Assembly (NCBI GenBank): GCA_963752935.1
Contig: CAVWAL010000008.1
Span: 1-64,000 of the forward strand
DNA: 64,000 bases
Direction: 5' to 3'
DNA from: RI-153 sp963752935
GTDB taxonomy: Bacteria > Chloroflexota > Anaerolineae > Caldilineales > Caldilineaceae
Under the pieces are notes generated by a model. It had not been told where the DNA came from. It worked only from the letters and a program-made list of their open reading frames with translations, and did no database searches. This document shows positions 32,664 through 42,212 of the stretch, piece by piece; position 1 is the first letter of the stretch, and each line of letters starts with the position of its first letter. Both the position numbers and the translations under genes were made by a program.

Positions 32664-35195
32664 ATGTCAGAAACGAAACAGCTCACCGTCCCGGTCATCG
32701 GCATGACGTGTGCCAACTGCGTGGCGTCGGTTGAGCGTAACAGCAAAAAAGTCAGTGGTGTCGCGAGTTCAGCGGTCAATTTCGCCAGCGAAAAGCTCAC
32801 CTTCGACTACGATCCCAGTATCGTCAAGCCCCAAGAGGTGTTGACCGAGGTGATCGATCGGGTTGAGCGCGCCGGTTATCGGGTTCCGACCACGGAAGTC
32901 GAATTACCCCTGCTGGGGATGACGTGTGCGAATTGTGCCGCTACCATCGAGCGGCGTCTTAATAAGCTCGAAGGCGTGATCAAAGCCGAGGTCAACTACG
33001 CCGGTGAAAGCGCCAAAGTGCGTACCGTCGCCGGGATGCTCGATCGGTCCGACCTGGTGGCCGCGGTGCGCAAGGCCGGTTATGATGTTGTTGAAGCCGC
33101 TGAAGGTGAAGATGTGGAAGATGCCGAAGCCGCAGCCCGCTCGGCAGAAATTCGCCATCAGATGCAGCGTTTCTTTGTGGGTTTGGCGTTTTCGGTGCCG
33201 CTCTTGTTGCTGAGTATGGGGCGTGATCTCAATCTACTGGGTGACTGGGCCGATGCGCTGTGGATGAGCTGGCTGTTTCTGGTGTTGGCTACACCTGTGC
33301 AGTTCGGGGTGGGCAAAGACTACTACGTCGGTGCATATAAGGCGCTGCGTAATGGCAGCGCCAATATGGACGTACTCGTCGCCATGGGCACGTCTGTCGC
33401 CTTTGTCTACAGTGTGGCGGTTCTCATTTCGACGACAATGGGCAACGATGCGCTAGGGCATCATGTTTACTTTGAGACAGCCGCCGTCATCATTACCCTC
33501 ATTGTTTTGGGCAAGCTGCTCGAAGCGCGCGCCAAAGGGCAGACCAGCGCTGCGATCAAGAAACTCATGGGGCTACGCGCCAAGACAGCGCGCCTGATCC
33601 GAAATGGCGCCGAAGTGGATGTCCCCATTGAAGAGGTCGTTGCCGGCGATCTGTTGCTTGTGCGCCCGGGCGAGAAGATCCCCGTAGATGGCGCGGTGGT
33701 GGATGGTCGTTCCAGTATCGATGAGAGCATGATCACCGGCGAAAGCCTGCCTGTGGGCAAAGAGCCTGGCGACGAGGTCATTGGCGCCACGATCAACAAA
33801 CAAGGGTTGTTGACGATCAAGGCGACCAAAGTAGGTAAAGAGAGCGCGTTGGCCCAGATCATCAAATTGGTGGAACGGGCGCAGGGCAGTAAGGCCCCGA
33901 TCCAGCGAGTCGTGGATCAGGTATCTGCCTACTTTGTACCGGCGGTGATCGCGCTTGCCGTGCTCACCTTTGTGGTCTGGATGGTCGCTGGGGCGGACTT
34001 CGTACCTGCACTGCTGCGCCTGATCGCGGTGCTCGTGATTGCCTGCCCCTGTGCGATGGGGCTGGCCACACCAACGTCGATCATGGTGGGCATGGGCAAG
34101 GGCGCCGAACAGGGCATCCTCTTCCGCAACAGCACGGCGCTGGAACAGGCGCAGAAGCTCACAGCGGTTGTGTTGGACAAGACTGGCACGATCACGAAGG
34201 GGACGCCCGAAGTCACCGATGTGATCGTGAGGGAGGCTGCGCGCCAGGCGGTGCCTGTTTCTGGGCTGGACGCGGCGCCGGTGCTGACGTTGGATCGCTC
34301 CGATGCAGACGAATTCTTACGCCTGGCGGCATCGGCGGAACGCGGTTCAGAGCATCCACTGGGTGAATCGATTGTGCGGGCCGCACAAGAGCGTGGGCTC
34401 TCCTTGAGCACGCCCCAAACGTTTGAGAGCATCGCCGGCCATGGTATTGCCGCCGAAGTGGACGGCCGACAGATCCTTCTGGGCAACCTGCGTCTGATGG
34501 AACAGCGCGCGATGTCGCTCAACGATCTGCTGCCCAAGGCCGTGGCCTTGCAAGATCAGGCGAAGACGGTGATGTGGCTTGCCGTAGACGGTGAGGCCAG
34601 CGCGCTGATCGCCGTGGCAGATACGATCAAAGAGAGTTCCAAAGAGGCAGTAGCGGCGCTGCATCGCCTCGGGCTGACAGTCGCCATGGTCACAGGCGAT
34701 AACCAGGCTACTGCTGACGCAATTGCTGCGCAGGTCGGCATTGACCGTGTCTTTGCCGAAGTGTTGCCCGGCGACAAAGCCGACTATGTGAAGCAACTTC
34801 AGCAAGAAGGTCTGCGGGTGGCGATGGTGGGTGACGGCATCAATGACGCTCCTGCATTGGCGCAAGCCGACGTGGGCATGGCGATTGGCACCGGCACCGA
34901 TGTAGCGATGGAAACGGCCGATGTCACCCTTATGCGCGGGGATCTGCGCAGCGTGGCACAGGCCATTCAGCTTTCTAAGGCAACCATGCGCAACATCAAG
35001 CAGAATCTGGCCTGGGCCTTTGGCTACAATGTGGCGCTCATTCCGATTGCGGCAGGTGTGCTGGCTCCCTTTGCCTGGGCGCCGGACTGGTTGCGCCAGC
35101 TCCATCCGATCCTGGCGGCGGGGGCGATGGCTTTCAGCAGTATCAGCGTTGTCACCAACAGTCTGCGACTGCGGGGCTTGAAGTTGCAGAAATAG
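32664..35195 (+). CDS. copA: copper-exporting P1B-type ATPase
   Basis: Pumps Cu(I) out of the cytoplasm. 843 residues from the ATG at 32664 (GGGAG eight bases before; the GTG at 32655 lies within that site). Two N-terminal metal-binding domains, each with GMTCANC (C16/C19 and C88/C91). Eight membrane helices, with the transport motif CPC near 460 (IACPCAMGLATP). Phosphorylation motif DKTGTITKGTPE with the aspartate near 505, SEHPLGESIV near 562 (the HP nucleotide motif), MVTGDNQATADAIA and GDGINDAPALAQADVGMAIG. C-terminal helices NLAWAFGYNVALIPIAAGVL fit the P1B-1 copper class. Third gene of the csoR operon, followed by a terminator. Confidence 0.96.
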   Translation: MSETKQLTVPVIGMTCANCVASVERNSKKVSGVASSAVNFASEKLTFDYDPSIVKPQEVLTEVIDRVERAGYRVPTTEVELPLLGMTCANCAATIERRLNKLEGVIKAEVNYAGESAKVRTVAGMLDRSDLVAAVRKAGYDVVEAAEGEDVEDAEAAARSAEIRHQMQRFFVGLAFSVPLLLLSMGRDLNLLGDWADALWMSWLFLVLATPVQFGVGKDYYVGAYKALRNGSANMDVLVAMGTSVAFVYSVAVLISTTMGNDALGHHVYFETAAVIITLIVLGKLLEARAKGQTSAAIKKLMGLRAKTARLIRNGAEVDVPIEEVVAGDLLLVRPGEKIPVDGAVVDGRSSIDESMITGESLPVGKEPGDEVIGATINKQGLLTIKATKVGKESALAQIIKLVERAQGSKAPIQRVVDQVSAYFVPAVIALAVLTFVVWMVAGADFVPALLRLIAVLVIACPCAMGLATPTSIMVGMGKGAEQGILFRNSTALEQAQKLTAVVLDKTGTITKGTPEVTDVIVREAARQAVPVSGLDAAPVLTLDRSDADEFLRLAASAERGSEHPLGESIVRAAQERGLSLSTPQTFESIAGHGIAAEVDGRQILLGNLRLMEQRAMSLNDLLPKAVALQDQAKTVMWLAVDGEASALIAVADTIKESSKEAVAALHRLGLTVAMVTGDNQATADAIAAQVGIDRVFAEVLPGDKADYVKQLQQEGLRVAMVGDGINDAPALAQADVGMAIGTGTDVAMETADVTLMRGDLRSVAQAIQLSKATMRNIKQNLAWAFGYNVALIPIAAGVLAPFAWAPDWLRQLHPILAAGAMAFSSISVVTNSLRLRGLKLQK

Positions 35196-35253
35196 TCTGG
35201 ACGGAGTACGCTTCTCTATACCTTTGGACGGTAAGGTGGGCGTGATATTGTGC

Positions 35254-35292
35254 AAAGGACCCGGTGGATCGAGATCCGCCGGGTCCTTTATT
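35254..35292 (+). terminator. intrinsic terminator after copA
   Basis: AAAGGACCCGG plus GGATC pairs with GATCC plus CCGGGTCCTTT around a two-base centre with one G-T pair; the stem ends in TTTATT. Confidence 0.75.
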
Positions 35293-35382
35293 GATCGGTC
35301 GCACCTATTAAGTTATGGTATGCGTGGATAGTTTTACCCTTGGCGAAACATTTCTTAGAGAATTGCGTATAGAGTGGCAAGC

Positions 35383-35961
35383 ATGGATGTGACACGTTTC
35401 ATTCAGTTTGAAGCCGGACAACTCGGCCCCTGGGCTTATCTAGTGCTTTTCCTGCTGGTGTTGATCGAAGGGCCGATTGTAACCTTGCTGGGCGCTGCCG
35501 CGGCCAGCACGAATGTTATGGTGTGGCAATGGGTCTTCGCTACGGCTGCTGTGGCCAACCTGACGGCCGATGTACTCTGGTATCTTCTCGGCTATGCTGG
35601 GCGAATCGATCTGATCTATCGCGCCGGGCGTTGGGTGGGTGTTGGGCAGCATCAGTTGGAACATGTAGAAGTGCAACTCCGCCGCAATGCTACCAGGGTA
35701 TTGGTGATTGCCAAATTGACCGCCGGGTTTGTCATTCCTTCACTGATCGGCGCAGGGCTGTTAAAGATTCCCTGGCGGCGATGGTTCTTTCCTGTCGTTG
35801 CTGCCGAAATGCTGTGGACCGGAACACTCGTCTTCTTGGGCTTCCACGCCGTCAACTGGTTGCAACAGATCGAGCAAGGATTGCAGATCGTTGCTGTTGC
35901 AGGCAGCGTCGCATTCATCCTCCTTACAGTCTACTGGGTTCGCAAGAAAATAGTAGACTGA
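35383..35961 (+). CDS. DedA-family membrane protein
   Basis: 192 residues, DedA/SNARE-associated family, probable lipid or undecaprenyl-phosphate transporter type. Motifs: the re-entrant region LFLLVLIEGPIVTLLGAAAA, then GYAGRIDLIYRAGRWVGV, and the family arginine/glycine-containing RVLVIAKLTAGFVIPSLIGA with the helix RWFFPVVAAEMLWTGTLVF. The ATG at 35383 begins the family-like N-terminus; a GTG nine bases earlier is possible, and neither has a strong ribosome site. Followed after 38 bases by a glycosyltransferase, which makes a role in recycling a lipid carrier for glycan synthesis attractive, though this is inference. Confidence 0.8.
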   Translation: MDVTRFIQFEAGQLGPWAYLVLFLLVLIEGPIVTLLGAAAASTNVMVWQWVFATAAVANLTADVLWYLLGYAGRIDLIYRAGRWVGVGQHQLEHVEVQLRRNATRVLVIAKLTAGFVIPSLIGAGLLKIPWRRWFFPVVAAEMLWTGTLVFLGFHAVNWLQQIEQGLQIVAVAGSVAFILLTVYWVRKKIVD

Positions 35962-35999
35962 CCGCCATCTTCCGCCCTTCCAAAAGAATCGATTTTTCC

Positions 36000-37214
36000 A
36001 TGAGAATACTCATCGCGACCAACACGTATGCGCCTGCCGCCAACGGGCAGGCTACTTTCACCCATAATCTGGCCAATCGTCTGACACAACAAGGTCACCG
36101 GGTAGCGGTTGTCTTTCCCTCTCAAACCTGTGTAGAAAACGAAAGCCTTGAAGGGGGTGTACTAGCCTTCGGCGTCAAGTCAGTTCCACTGGACTTTTGG
36201 CATCCTGACGCGTTTACTACGCTGTGGATCGATCCGGCTATTGAGCGCCTGTTCCAGCGTTTTCGCCCTCAAGTCGTACACATTCACGATCACTATCCGC
36301 TGGCATGGGGTGTCGTCCAGATTGCACGACACCGGCGCCTGCCCATGGTAGGTACCAATCATTTTATCCCCGATAATGTAACCCATTACCTCCCCTATGC
36401 GAATCGATTACAGCCGATGTTCGACTGGATCTTATGGCATTGGCTCTTACAGGTATACAATGCCCTCAACTGTGTCACTGTGCAGTCGAAAACGGCGGCG
36501 CAGGCACTGCGCAGCGCCGGATTGCATGTGCCACTGATTCCTGTATCCTGTGGCATTGAAACGGGGCGCTTTCACCTCGATACAAGCGTTGATCAATCGG
36601 CCTGTCGCCGTCGCTTCGGGCTGGATCCCAACAAGGTGACCTTTCTATTTGTGGGACGTCTGGATGCGGAGAAGCGTATAGACGTCCTGATTCGTGCGCT
36701 GGCGCACATGGATCGCCCTGACACCGCCATTGCCATTGCCGGCCGTGGTACAGAGCTGGCCAATTTACAGGCGCTCACCCGTCACCTTAACTTGGAGAAA
36801 CAGGTTCACTTCCTGGGCTACGTGACGGATGACGATCTGCCGCAGTTGCTCAACAGTGTCGATCTCTTCGCCATGCCCAGCGACGCTGAATTGCTCAGCA
36901 TTGCGACGCTTGAAGCAATGGCGTGTGGACGGCCCGTGTTGGCGGCGCGTGCGCGGGCTCTCCCCGAGTTGGTCGAGGAAGGTGTCAACGGTCGCCTGTT
37001 TCGTCCTCGTGATGTGGCCGACGCCGCCCGCGCCATGACGGCGCTTGTCGACGACATGGCAGGGTGGTCGCAGATGGGCGCCATCAGCGTGGTCCGGTCC
37101 ACAAGCCATGCATGGTCGACCGTGCTCAAGAGGTACGAATGGATATATCAGTCCCTGCTCAACTACCGTATGCCCTTTGCCAAGGAAATCGAGCCACTTC
37201 CGGCCCACTTTTAG
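36000..37214 (+). CDS. GT4-family glycosyltransferase
   Basis: 404 residues, GT-B fold. Start ATG at 36000 gives MRILIATNTYAPAANGQATF, the usual N-terminal donor-fold pattern of the GT4 family; the longer open frame upstream runs through the DedA gene and is not used. N-terminal acceptor half: VVHIHDHYPLAWGVVQIARH and GTNHFIPDNVTHYLPY. C-terminal nucleotide-sugar half: VTFLFVGRLDAEKRIDVLIR and the E-x7-E block AELLSIATLEAMACGRPVLA. Related to mannosyl- or diacylglycerol-glucosyl-transferases; donor and acceptor cannot be read. It precedes two GT-C membrane glycosyltransferases with gaps of 12 and 48 bases, so the three are likely one transcript. Confidence 0.88.
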   Translation: MRILIATNTYAPAANGQATFTHNLANRLTQQGHRVAVVFPSQTCVENESLEGGVLAFGVKSVPLDFWHPDAFTTLWIDPAIERLFQRFRPQVVHIHDHYPLAWGVVQIARHRRLPMVGTNHFIPDNVTHYLPYANRLQPMFDWILWHWLLQVYNALNCVTVQSKTAAQALRSAGLHVPLIPVSCGIETGRFHLDTSVDQSACRRRFGLDPNKVTFLFVGRLDAEKRIDVLIRALAHMDRPDTAIAIAGRGTELANLQALTRHLNLEKQVHFLGYVTDDDLPQLLNSVDLFAMPSDAELLSIATLEAMACGRPVLAARARALPELVEEGVNGRLFRPRDVADAARAMTALVDDMAGWSQMGAISVVRSTSHAWSTVLKRYEWIYQSLLNYRMPFAKEIEPLPAHF

Positions 37215-37226
37215 CACACTCTGGCC

Positions 37227-40088
37227 ATGGATAAATCGCGTCGCCAGAAGGACATTTTGTTTTTACTGACAGCGATATTGATGGCTCTGTTGGGGAGCTT
37301 TGGAGTGCGCCAAAGCCCAGATGCCTATGTCGCGCTGCCCTGGGCTCTGTTGGGCACAGGTGCAGCGTTCGGCGGCGTTACGCTTCGCAACATGACGCTC
37401 TGGCTCCCCGATGCATCACCGGCCGCAGTGGCTTTGTATGCAGGCCCTTCACGACCGCGCTGGATTGTGGCCTGGGTCAGCTTTGCAATGGCGCTCGTGC
37501 TTACGGGCTGGGGAGCCCGCTCGCTCTATCTTGATTCAGCGGGTTGGCGCCCTGTGCTTTGGGCGTGGTTAGCCGCATTGCTGCTTATGCTCATCGGCGC
37601 CTTCTCGCTGCGAATCGTGGGTGAGGCCTCCTCCGATTTTGCGCCGCACCTGCAACGCACTAGGGAGGGATTCTCAGGGTTTGAACTGCCCAAGGCCTGG
37701 GAAATCGGCCTGTTCGTGGCCATCCTGAGCCTCGGCATCTTCCTACGCCTGTACCGCCTCGACGAGATCCCGGCCGCCATTTACGTGGACGAAACCAACG
37801 CCTCACTCGATGCGCTCCACATCCTCGAAGGGCGCGAGACCTCACCTTTTGGCACCGGCTGGTACGAAACCCCCAACGGCTACATCTATTACATGGCCGC
37901 GCTCTACAAACTCTTCGGTGTAAGCTATTGGACGTTGAAAGCAGCTTCGCTGATCCCGGCGCTGTTGACAATCCCTCTGACCTTCTGGCTGGGGCGAATG
38001 CTCTTTGGTCCGCTGGCAGGATTGGTAGCCATGTTCATGTTGAGCATCAGCCGCTGGCATATGACGCTCAGCCGTTGGGGATGGAATGAGTTGATGCCGC
38101 CGCTCTTTCAGATCGTGGGGATCGCGTTTCTCATCCGCGGACTGCGAGAGCGGCGCGCCCTGGATTTTGTCGTCGGCGGCTTGATCAGCGGGCTAACGCT
38201 CTACACCTATCTAAGCAGCCGGCTCGTGTTGTTGACGCTCTTGGTTTTCACGCTCTATCGGCTGGTCAGTGATCCAGAAGGGCCGCGCAGGGCATTTCAA
38301 CGCCATGCGACAGGGCTAGTCCTGTTTGGCGCAGCGGCATTGGTGGCAATGACACCGTTGGCGGTCACGTACTTTACCAATCCTTTTCTCTTTTTCAACC
38401 GCAGCGCGGAGATCAGCATTTTTCGTGACGTGCAAGACGAGGGATCGTGGTGGCCGCTGCAAGAAAACATCCGTCGCCACATCGGCATGTTCCATCGGGA
38501 AGGCGATCCTGTAGGCCGTCAGAACCTGCCTGGAGAACCGCAGACAGACCCCATGACGGGAGCGCTGATGGCTGTGGGCTTTGCCTATGCCGCACTGACC
38601 CTACGCGACCGGCGGTGCGGTCTGCTTTGGCTTTGGTTTGGCGTCGCCATGGCCGGCGGCTTTCTCAGTGAGTTGCGCGTCCAACTGCCCAACGCGCCCG
38701 ACTATATCCTGGCGCCGAATGGGTACCGCACGTTGACGGCAGTGACCGCTATCGCCCTGACCGTCAGCGCTGTGGTGGACATGCTGATGCGTGGATTTGT
38801 AGCTGTGGAATTCGCCAGATCAGAGCAGTCCAGTCGACCACGCGGCATGGGGGGCGCGCTTGTCGTGCTCATCCTGGCCTTTGCCGCCGTGTGGGAAGTG
38901 TCTACGTTTTTCGTCCGTCAGGCCGCCTCACCCAGCGTGCAACTCAGCTTCAACCAGATGGAAACACAGGTCAGCTATCAGGTGCTCGACGCCCTGGAGG
39001 CAGGAGCAGCGGTCTACTTATCACCCAATTTTTACAACTTCTCACCCCTTCGTTTTCTGGTCTACGGTGCAGTACACGACGACGCGGCGGAAAGTCCGCT
39101 GACGTCGCCACCGTATCAACTGCTTCGTCCCGAGGTGGATCTACCCATTCCGGCCAATGAAACAGGAGCACTTATCCTGTTGGGTACGGAGTACGGCCTG
39201 GTCACTGATGGTGTTACGGCGATCTACCCCAATGCGAAAGTTAGCCTGGTAAGCGGACCGGGCGCGGCGCCACTCTTTCTGCGGATCTGGGTTCCACCTC
39301 AAGATCTCCTGGCACAGCAAGGACTCAGGTTGAGCATACTGCACGTCGACGGCAGTAGGGAAGAGCGGCGCGTGAACGATTTTGCATGGCCAAAGGATGA
39401 TGAGACGGTGCGCGGCGTCACGTGGCAAGGCAGCCTACGCCTAACCGAAAATGGTGTATACGATTTCTCGCTCGAAAACGGGGAACTCCATGTCGACAAT
39501 ACTGCCTGGTCCGGCCCGCGCTTCCTCGACCGCGGGCGGCACGACTTCCGCCTGACTGTGGATACGCCGAATGTAGACGTAGATCCCGTTTTGCAATGGA
39601 AGACTCCCTCAGGAGTGGCCGGCCCCCTTCCGCAAGGCGTTCTGTTTGCTACAGCCACAGAACGACGTGGGCTGACAGGCTACTACTATGCGAATGATTC
39701 CTGGCAGGGTGACGTACTTTTCCAGCGCGTAACCCCGTTCTTGTTGATGTCATGGCCGCTAAATGAACCGGTGGCCCATCCATTCAGCGCGACCTTTCGT
39801 GGATCATTGCGCATCTCTACCCCTGGGTTGTACAATTTCCGTCTGAACGCTGATGACGGTGTGCGCTTTCTTTTGGCAGGGCAGACCCTCGGCGAGTCAC
39901 TTACGCCGGATCGCCCCAATCGGATTCAGGCAACACTCGAACTGACTCCAGACATCTACCCCATCCGCATCGACTATTTTCAGCGGTATGGCGGCAGTGC
40001 CCTGGAGTTCTACTGGCAGCCACCCGGAGAGCCCGAAGCGCCGGTCCCGCCCACCGTTTTGATTCCTGATGGTGTAGATACCCGCTGA
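37227..40088 (+). CDS. GT-C membrane glycosyltransferase with C-terminal PA14 domain
   Basis: 953 residues. The N-terminal ~600 residues are a multi-span ArnT/GT39-like enzyme that would use a polyprenyl-phosphate sugar on the outer face of the membrane. The catalytic acidic pair is in YVDETNASLDALHIL near residues 186-189, followed by the loop GYIYYMAALYKLFGVSYWT and about ten further spans. Residues ~600-800 are a soluble extracytoplasmic region (FNQMETQVSYQVLDALEAGA). Residues ~810-945 form a PA14 sugar-binding domain (GYYYANDSWQGDVLFQRV, RGSLRISTPGLYNFRLNADD, YPIRIDYFQRYGGSALEFYW). PA14 on a GT-C enzyme suggests it binds the glycan it elongates. Starts 12 bases after the GT4 gene. Confidence 0.85.
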   Translation: MDKSRRQKDILFLLTAILMALLGSFGVRQSPDAYVALPWALLGTGAAFGGVTLRNMTLWLPDASPAAVALYAGPSRPRWIVAWVSFAMALVLTGWGARSLYLDSAGWRPVLWAWLAALLLMLIGAFSLRIVGEASSDFAPHLQRTREGFSGFELPKAWEIGLFVAILSLGIFLRLYRLDEIPAAIYVDETNASLDALHILEGRETSPFGTGWYETPNGYIYYMAALYKLFGVSYWTLKAASLIPALLTIPLTFWLGRMLFGPLAGLVAMFMLSISRWHMTLSRWGWNELMPPLFQIVGIAFLIRGLRERRALDFVVGGLISGLTLYTYLSSRLVLLTLLVFTLYRLVSDPEGPRRAFQRHATGLVLFGAAALVAMTPLAVTYFTNPFLFFNRSAEISIFRDVQDEGSWWPLQENIRRHIGMFHREGDPVGRQNLPGEPQTDPMTGALMAVGFAYAALTLRDRRCGLLWLWFGVAMAGGFLSELRVQLPNAPDYILAPNGYRTLTAVTAIALTVSAVVDMLMRGFVAVEFARSEQSSRPRGMGGALVVLILAFAAVWEVSTFFVRQAASPSVQLSFNQMETQVSYQVLDALEAGAAVYLSPNFYNFSPLRFLVYGAVHDDAAESPLTSPPYQLLRPEVDLPIPANETGALILLGTEYGLVTDGVTAIYPNAKVSLVSGPGAAPLFLRIWVPPQDLLAQQGLRLSILHVDGSREERRVNDFAWPKDDETVRGVTWQGSLRLTENGVYDFSLENGELHVDNTAWSGPRFLDRGRHDFRLTVDTPNVDVDPVLQWKTPSGVAGPLPQGVLFATATERRGLTGYYYANDSWQGDVLFQRVTPFLLMSWPLNEPVAHPFSATFRGSLRISTPGLYNFRLNADDGVRFLLAGQTLGESLTPDRPNRIQATLELTPDIYPIRIDYFQRYGGSALEFYWQPPGEPEAPVPPTVLIPDGVDTR

Positions 40089-40136
40089 GTTTCTGCACAG
40101 CATAGAGAGACCAATAATGTGTAGATCGGAAAGTGA

Positions 40137-42173
40137 ATGAGCTTATTCCTTTTCTTGTTGGCCGTGACAGCCGCCATGTACGGCGTGATGGCTAACAATG
40201 GTGTGGCCCTCTTTGTGGCACTACTCAGCATGGCCGCCGGTACGCAACGCTTCACCAGCCGTGCGGGGGCAGGCGACGTGCGTTTTCTGCGTGATGTTGG
40301 CGGGCGCCTTTTGGGCCGGCCCGGTCTTTTCATCTTCTGGCTAAGCCTGCTAGGGGCGCTGGCAGCAGCGATCATGGCACGCACGCGGGACCCCGATCCG
40401 CTGGTCATGGCGATTTGGCTGGCCGCCATGCTGGGCGCCATCGTCGCCGGCTGGCTCCATGATCGGCACAGCAACCTGTGGCAGCGGGTACGCGGCGCCG
40501 TCCATTGGCAACGGCTGGATTGGTTGATCGTCTTGGTTCTCTTTGTGGTGGCGCTGCTCCTTCGAGTCTATATGCTTTCGCCCTTCCTGCCCGCCATGCA
40601 CGGCGATGAGGGTGAGATGGGCCTATTGGCTAGACTAGCGCTCTACGGACCTGGCAACGGGTTGGGCGACCGTCCGCTTGCCTACTTCCGCACAGGTTTT
40701 TTAGATCATCCCACGCTGTTTCACTATATTCAGGCCGGGGCGCTGGCGCTCTTCGGCGATAACATCGTTTCGTTGAAATTGCTTTCGGCATTCTTTGGTG
40801 CTCTGTGCGCGCCGACAATATACGCCATCGGTCGTTTCGGGTGGGGACGGGCTGCCGGGTTGGCAGGTGGCTGGTTGTTGGCCGTATCGCATCTACACAT
40901 CCACTACAGCCGGATCGCGCTGAACAACATCGAAACTGTATGGCTTGTCTCGCTGCTTGTTCTATTGGCTGTGATGGCCTGGGCATTGGGAGAGATTCCC
41001 AGGCAAGAGCGTGTCGCTGCGCATGCTGCGGATTCAACGGACGCACCCGTTTTGGAGGTCGACATTGCCAACGATCTGCAGCCGATCCCCCCTCAGGACG
41101 AAGGCCGGTTGACGATCTTCATTTTGTTGGGATTGGTGGTTGGTCTGAGCCAATATTTCTACTACGGTTCACGTTTGCTTGCTCTCCTGGCCATTCCGTA
41201 TATGCTACTTCTTTGGCGAACGCGCCGCGCTACAATTGAACAGGTGATCCTGGCCGGTATGAGTTCGCTGTTGGCTTTCCTGCCGTTGATGGTCTTCTAT
41301 TTCGACAACCTGGCACCCTTTATTAACCGAATGCGCGGGGTGAGCGTTTTCAACCCCGAAGGATTGATGCATACCCTCGGCGGCGATGCCGCCTGGCCCA
41401 ATGACATCCCCGTGTTGCTTTTGGAGCAGATAGAACGCAATCTACGCTTCTTTATGCAAAATGGAGACAGGTCGGCGTTTTATGTTACCGACATTCCGGC
41501 CTTTGACCTGATCACCGTCGCCCTGTTCTGGCTGGGACTCGGTGTACTGCTGACCCAGTGGCGACGTTTTCCGGCACAGTCCGTCTTGCTTTGGTTTGTC
41601 TTGGGCGTCTTCTTCGGCGGCGTGATGACCAATGATGCCCCCAACGGCCCTCGCTTGATCGTCGCCGTTCCGGCTGTGTTTTTGGCCGCAGGCGCAGGCG
41701 TGCAAATCTTCTACGATCTACTCCGCTATATTTGGGCCGGTGGACGGGTGCAGATGGGGCTGGCGGCGGGCGCTCTCCTGGCCGCGCTGACCTTGCAGAT
41801 GAACTATGAAGACTATTTCGTTCATTTTCGGCGTATGCAGATCTATACAGGCGTTACCGACATTGGCTTTCTGATCAAAAATGAGAGCGACAGTCATGAT
41901 GTCTATCTGATGGGATCGCCCAATCTCTTCGTCGAGTATGGCACCATCCGTTTCCTTGCCAACGGCGCACCTAGCCGCAATCTTTATACGGCGGACGAGT
42001 TCCCTTCCTGGTACGATACGACCCGCGCCGCCGATAAGGAGGCACTGATCATCGCGCTGCCCTTCCGCTACAACGATCTGCTATCGATTCAGCAGCAGTT
42101 CCCCGGCAACGATATTCAACAACACTACGACAACATGGACAGGCTCACATTTTACACCTATGTCGTGCAGTAG
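40137..42173 (+). CDS. GT39/ArnT-like membrane glycosyltransferase
   Basis: 678 residues, integral membrane. The acidic active-site motif is MHGDEGEMGLLARLALYG near residue 156, after four N-terminal membrane spans, then HPTLFHYIQAGALALFGDN and FGALCAPTIYAIGRFGWGRA, the usual PMT_2 pattern. A long cytoplasmic loop (residues ~300-325) is rich in Asp/Glu/Ala. The C-terminal ~110 residues form a small soluble domain (SNLFVEYGT-like region ending DRLTFYTYVVQ). ATG at 40137; only a weak ribosome site. Third gene of the glycosyltransferase run; substrate unknown. Confidence 0.85.
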   Translation: MSLFLFLLAVTAAMYGVMANNGVALFVALLSMAAGTQRFTSRAGAGDVRFLRDVGGRLLGRPGLFIFWLSLLGALAAAIMARTRDPDPLVMAIWLAAMLGAIVAGWLHDRHSNLWQRVRGAVHWQRLDWLIVLVLFVVALLLRVYMLSPFLPAMHGDEGEMGLLARLALYGPGNGLGDRPLAYFRTGFLDHPTLFHYIQAGALALFGDNIVSLKLLSAFFGALCAPTIYAIGRFGWGRAAGLAGGWLLAVSHLHIHYSRIALNNIETVWLVSLLVLLAVMAWALGEIPRQERVAAHAADSTDAPVLEVDIANDLQPIPPQDEGRLTIFILLGLVVGLSQYFYYGSRLLALLAIPYMLLLWRTRRATIEQVILAGMSSLLAFLPLMVFYFDNLAPFINRMRGVSVFNPEGLMHTLGGDAAWPNDIPVLLLEQIERNLRFFMQNGDRSAFYVTDIPAFDLITVALFWLGLGVLLTQWRRFPAQSVLLWFVLGVFFGGVMTNDAPNGPRLIVAVPAVFLAAGAGVQIFYDLLRYIWAGGRVQMGLAAGALLAALTLQMNYEDYFVHFRRMQIYTGVTDIGFLIKNESDSHDVYLMGSPNLFVEYGTIRFLANGAPSRNLYTADEFPSWYDTTRAADKEALIIALPFRYNDLLSIQQQFPGNDIQQHYDNMDRLTFYTYVVQ

Positions 42174-42212
42174 TGTTCAATAAGCCCACCACCTGAGGAG
42201 CAATGATCAATT

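Noticed and set aside
35523..35999. Extended start for the GT4 glycosyltransferase
   Set aside because: That part runs in another frame through the clearly coding DedA gene; the GT4 family N-terminus begins at 36000.
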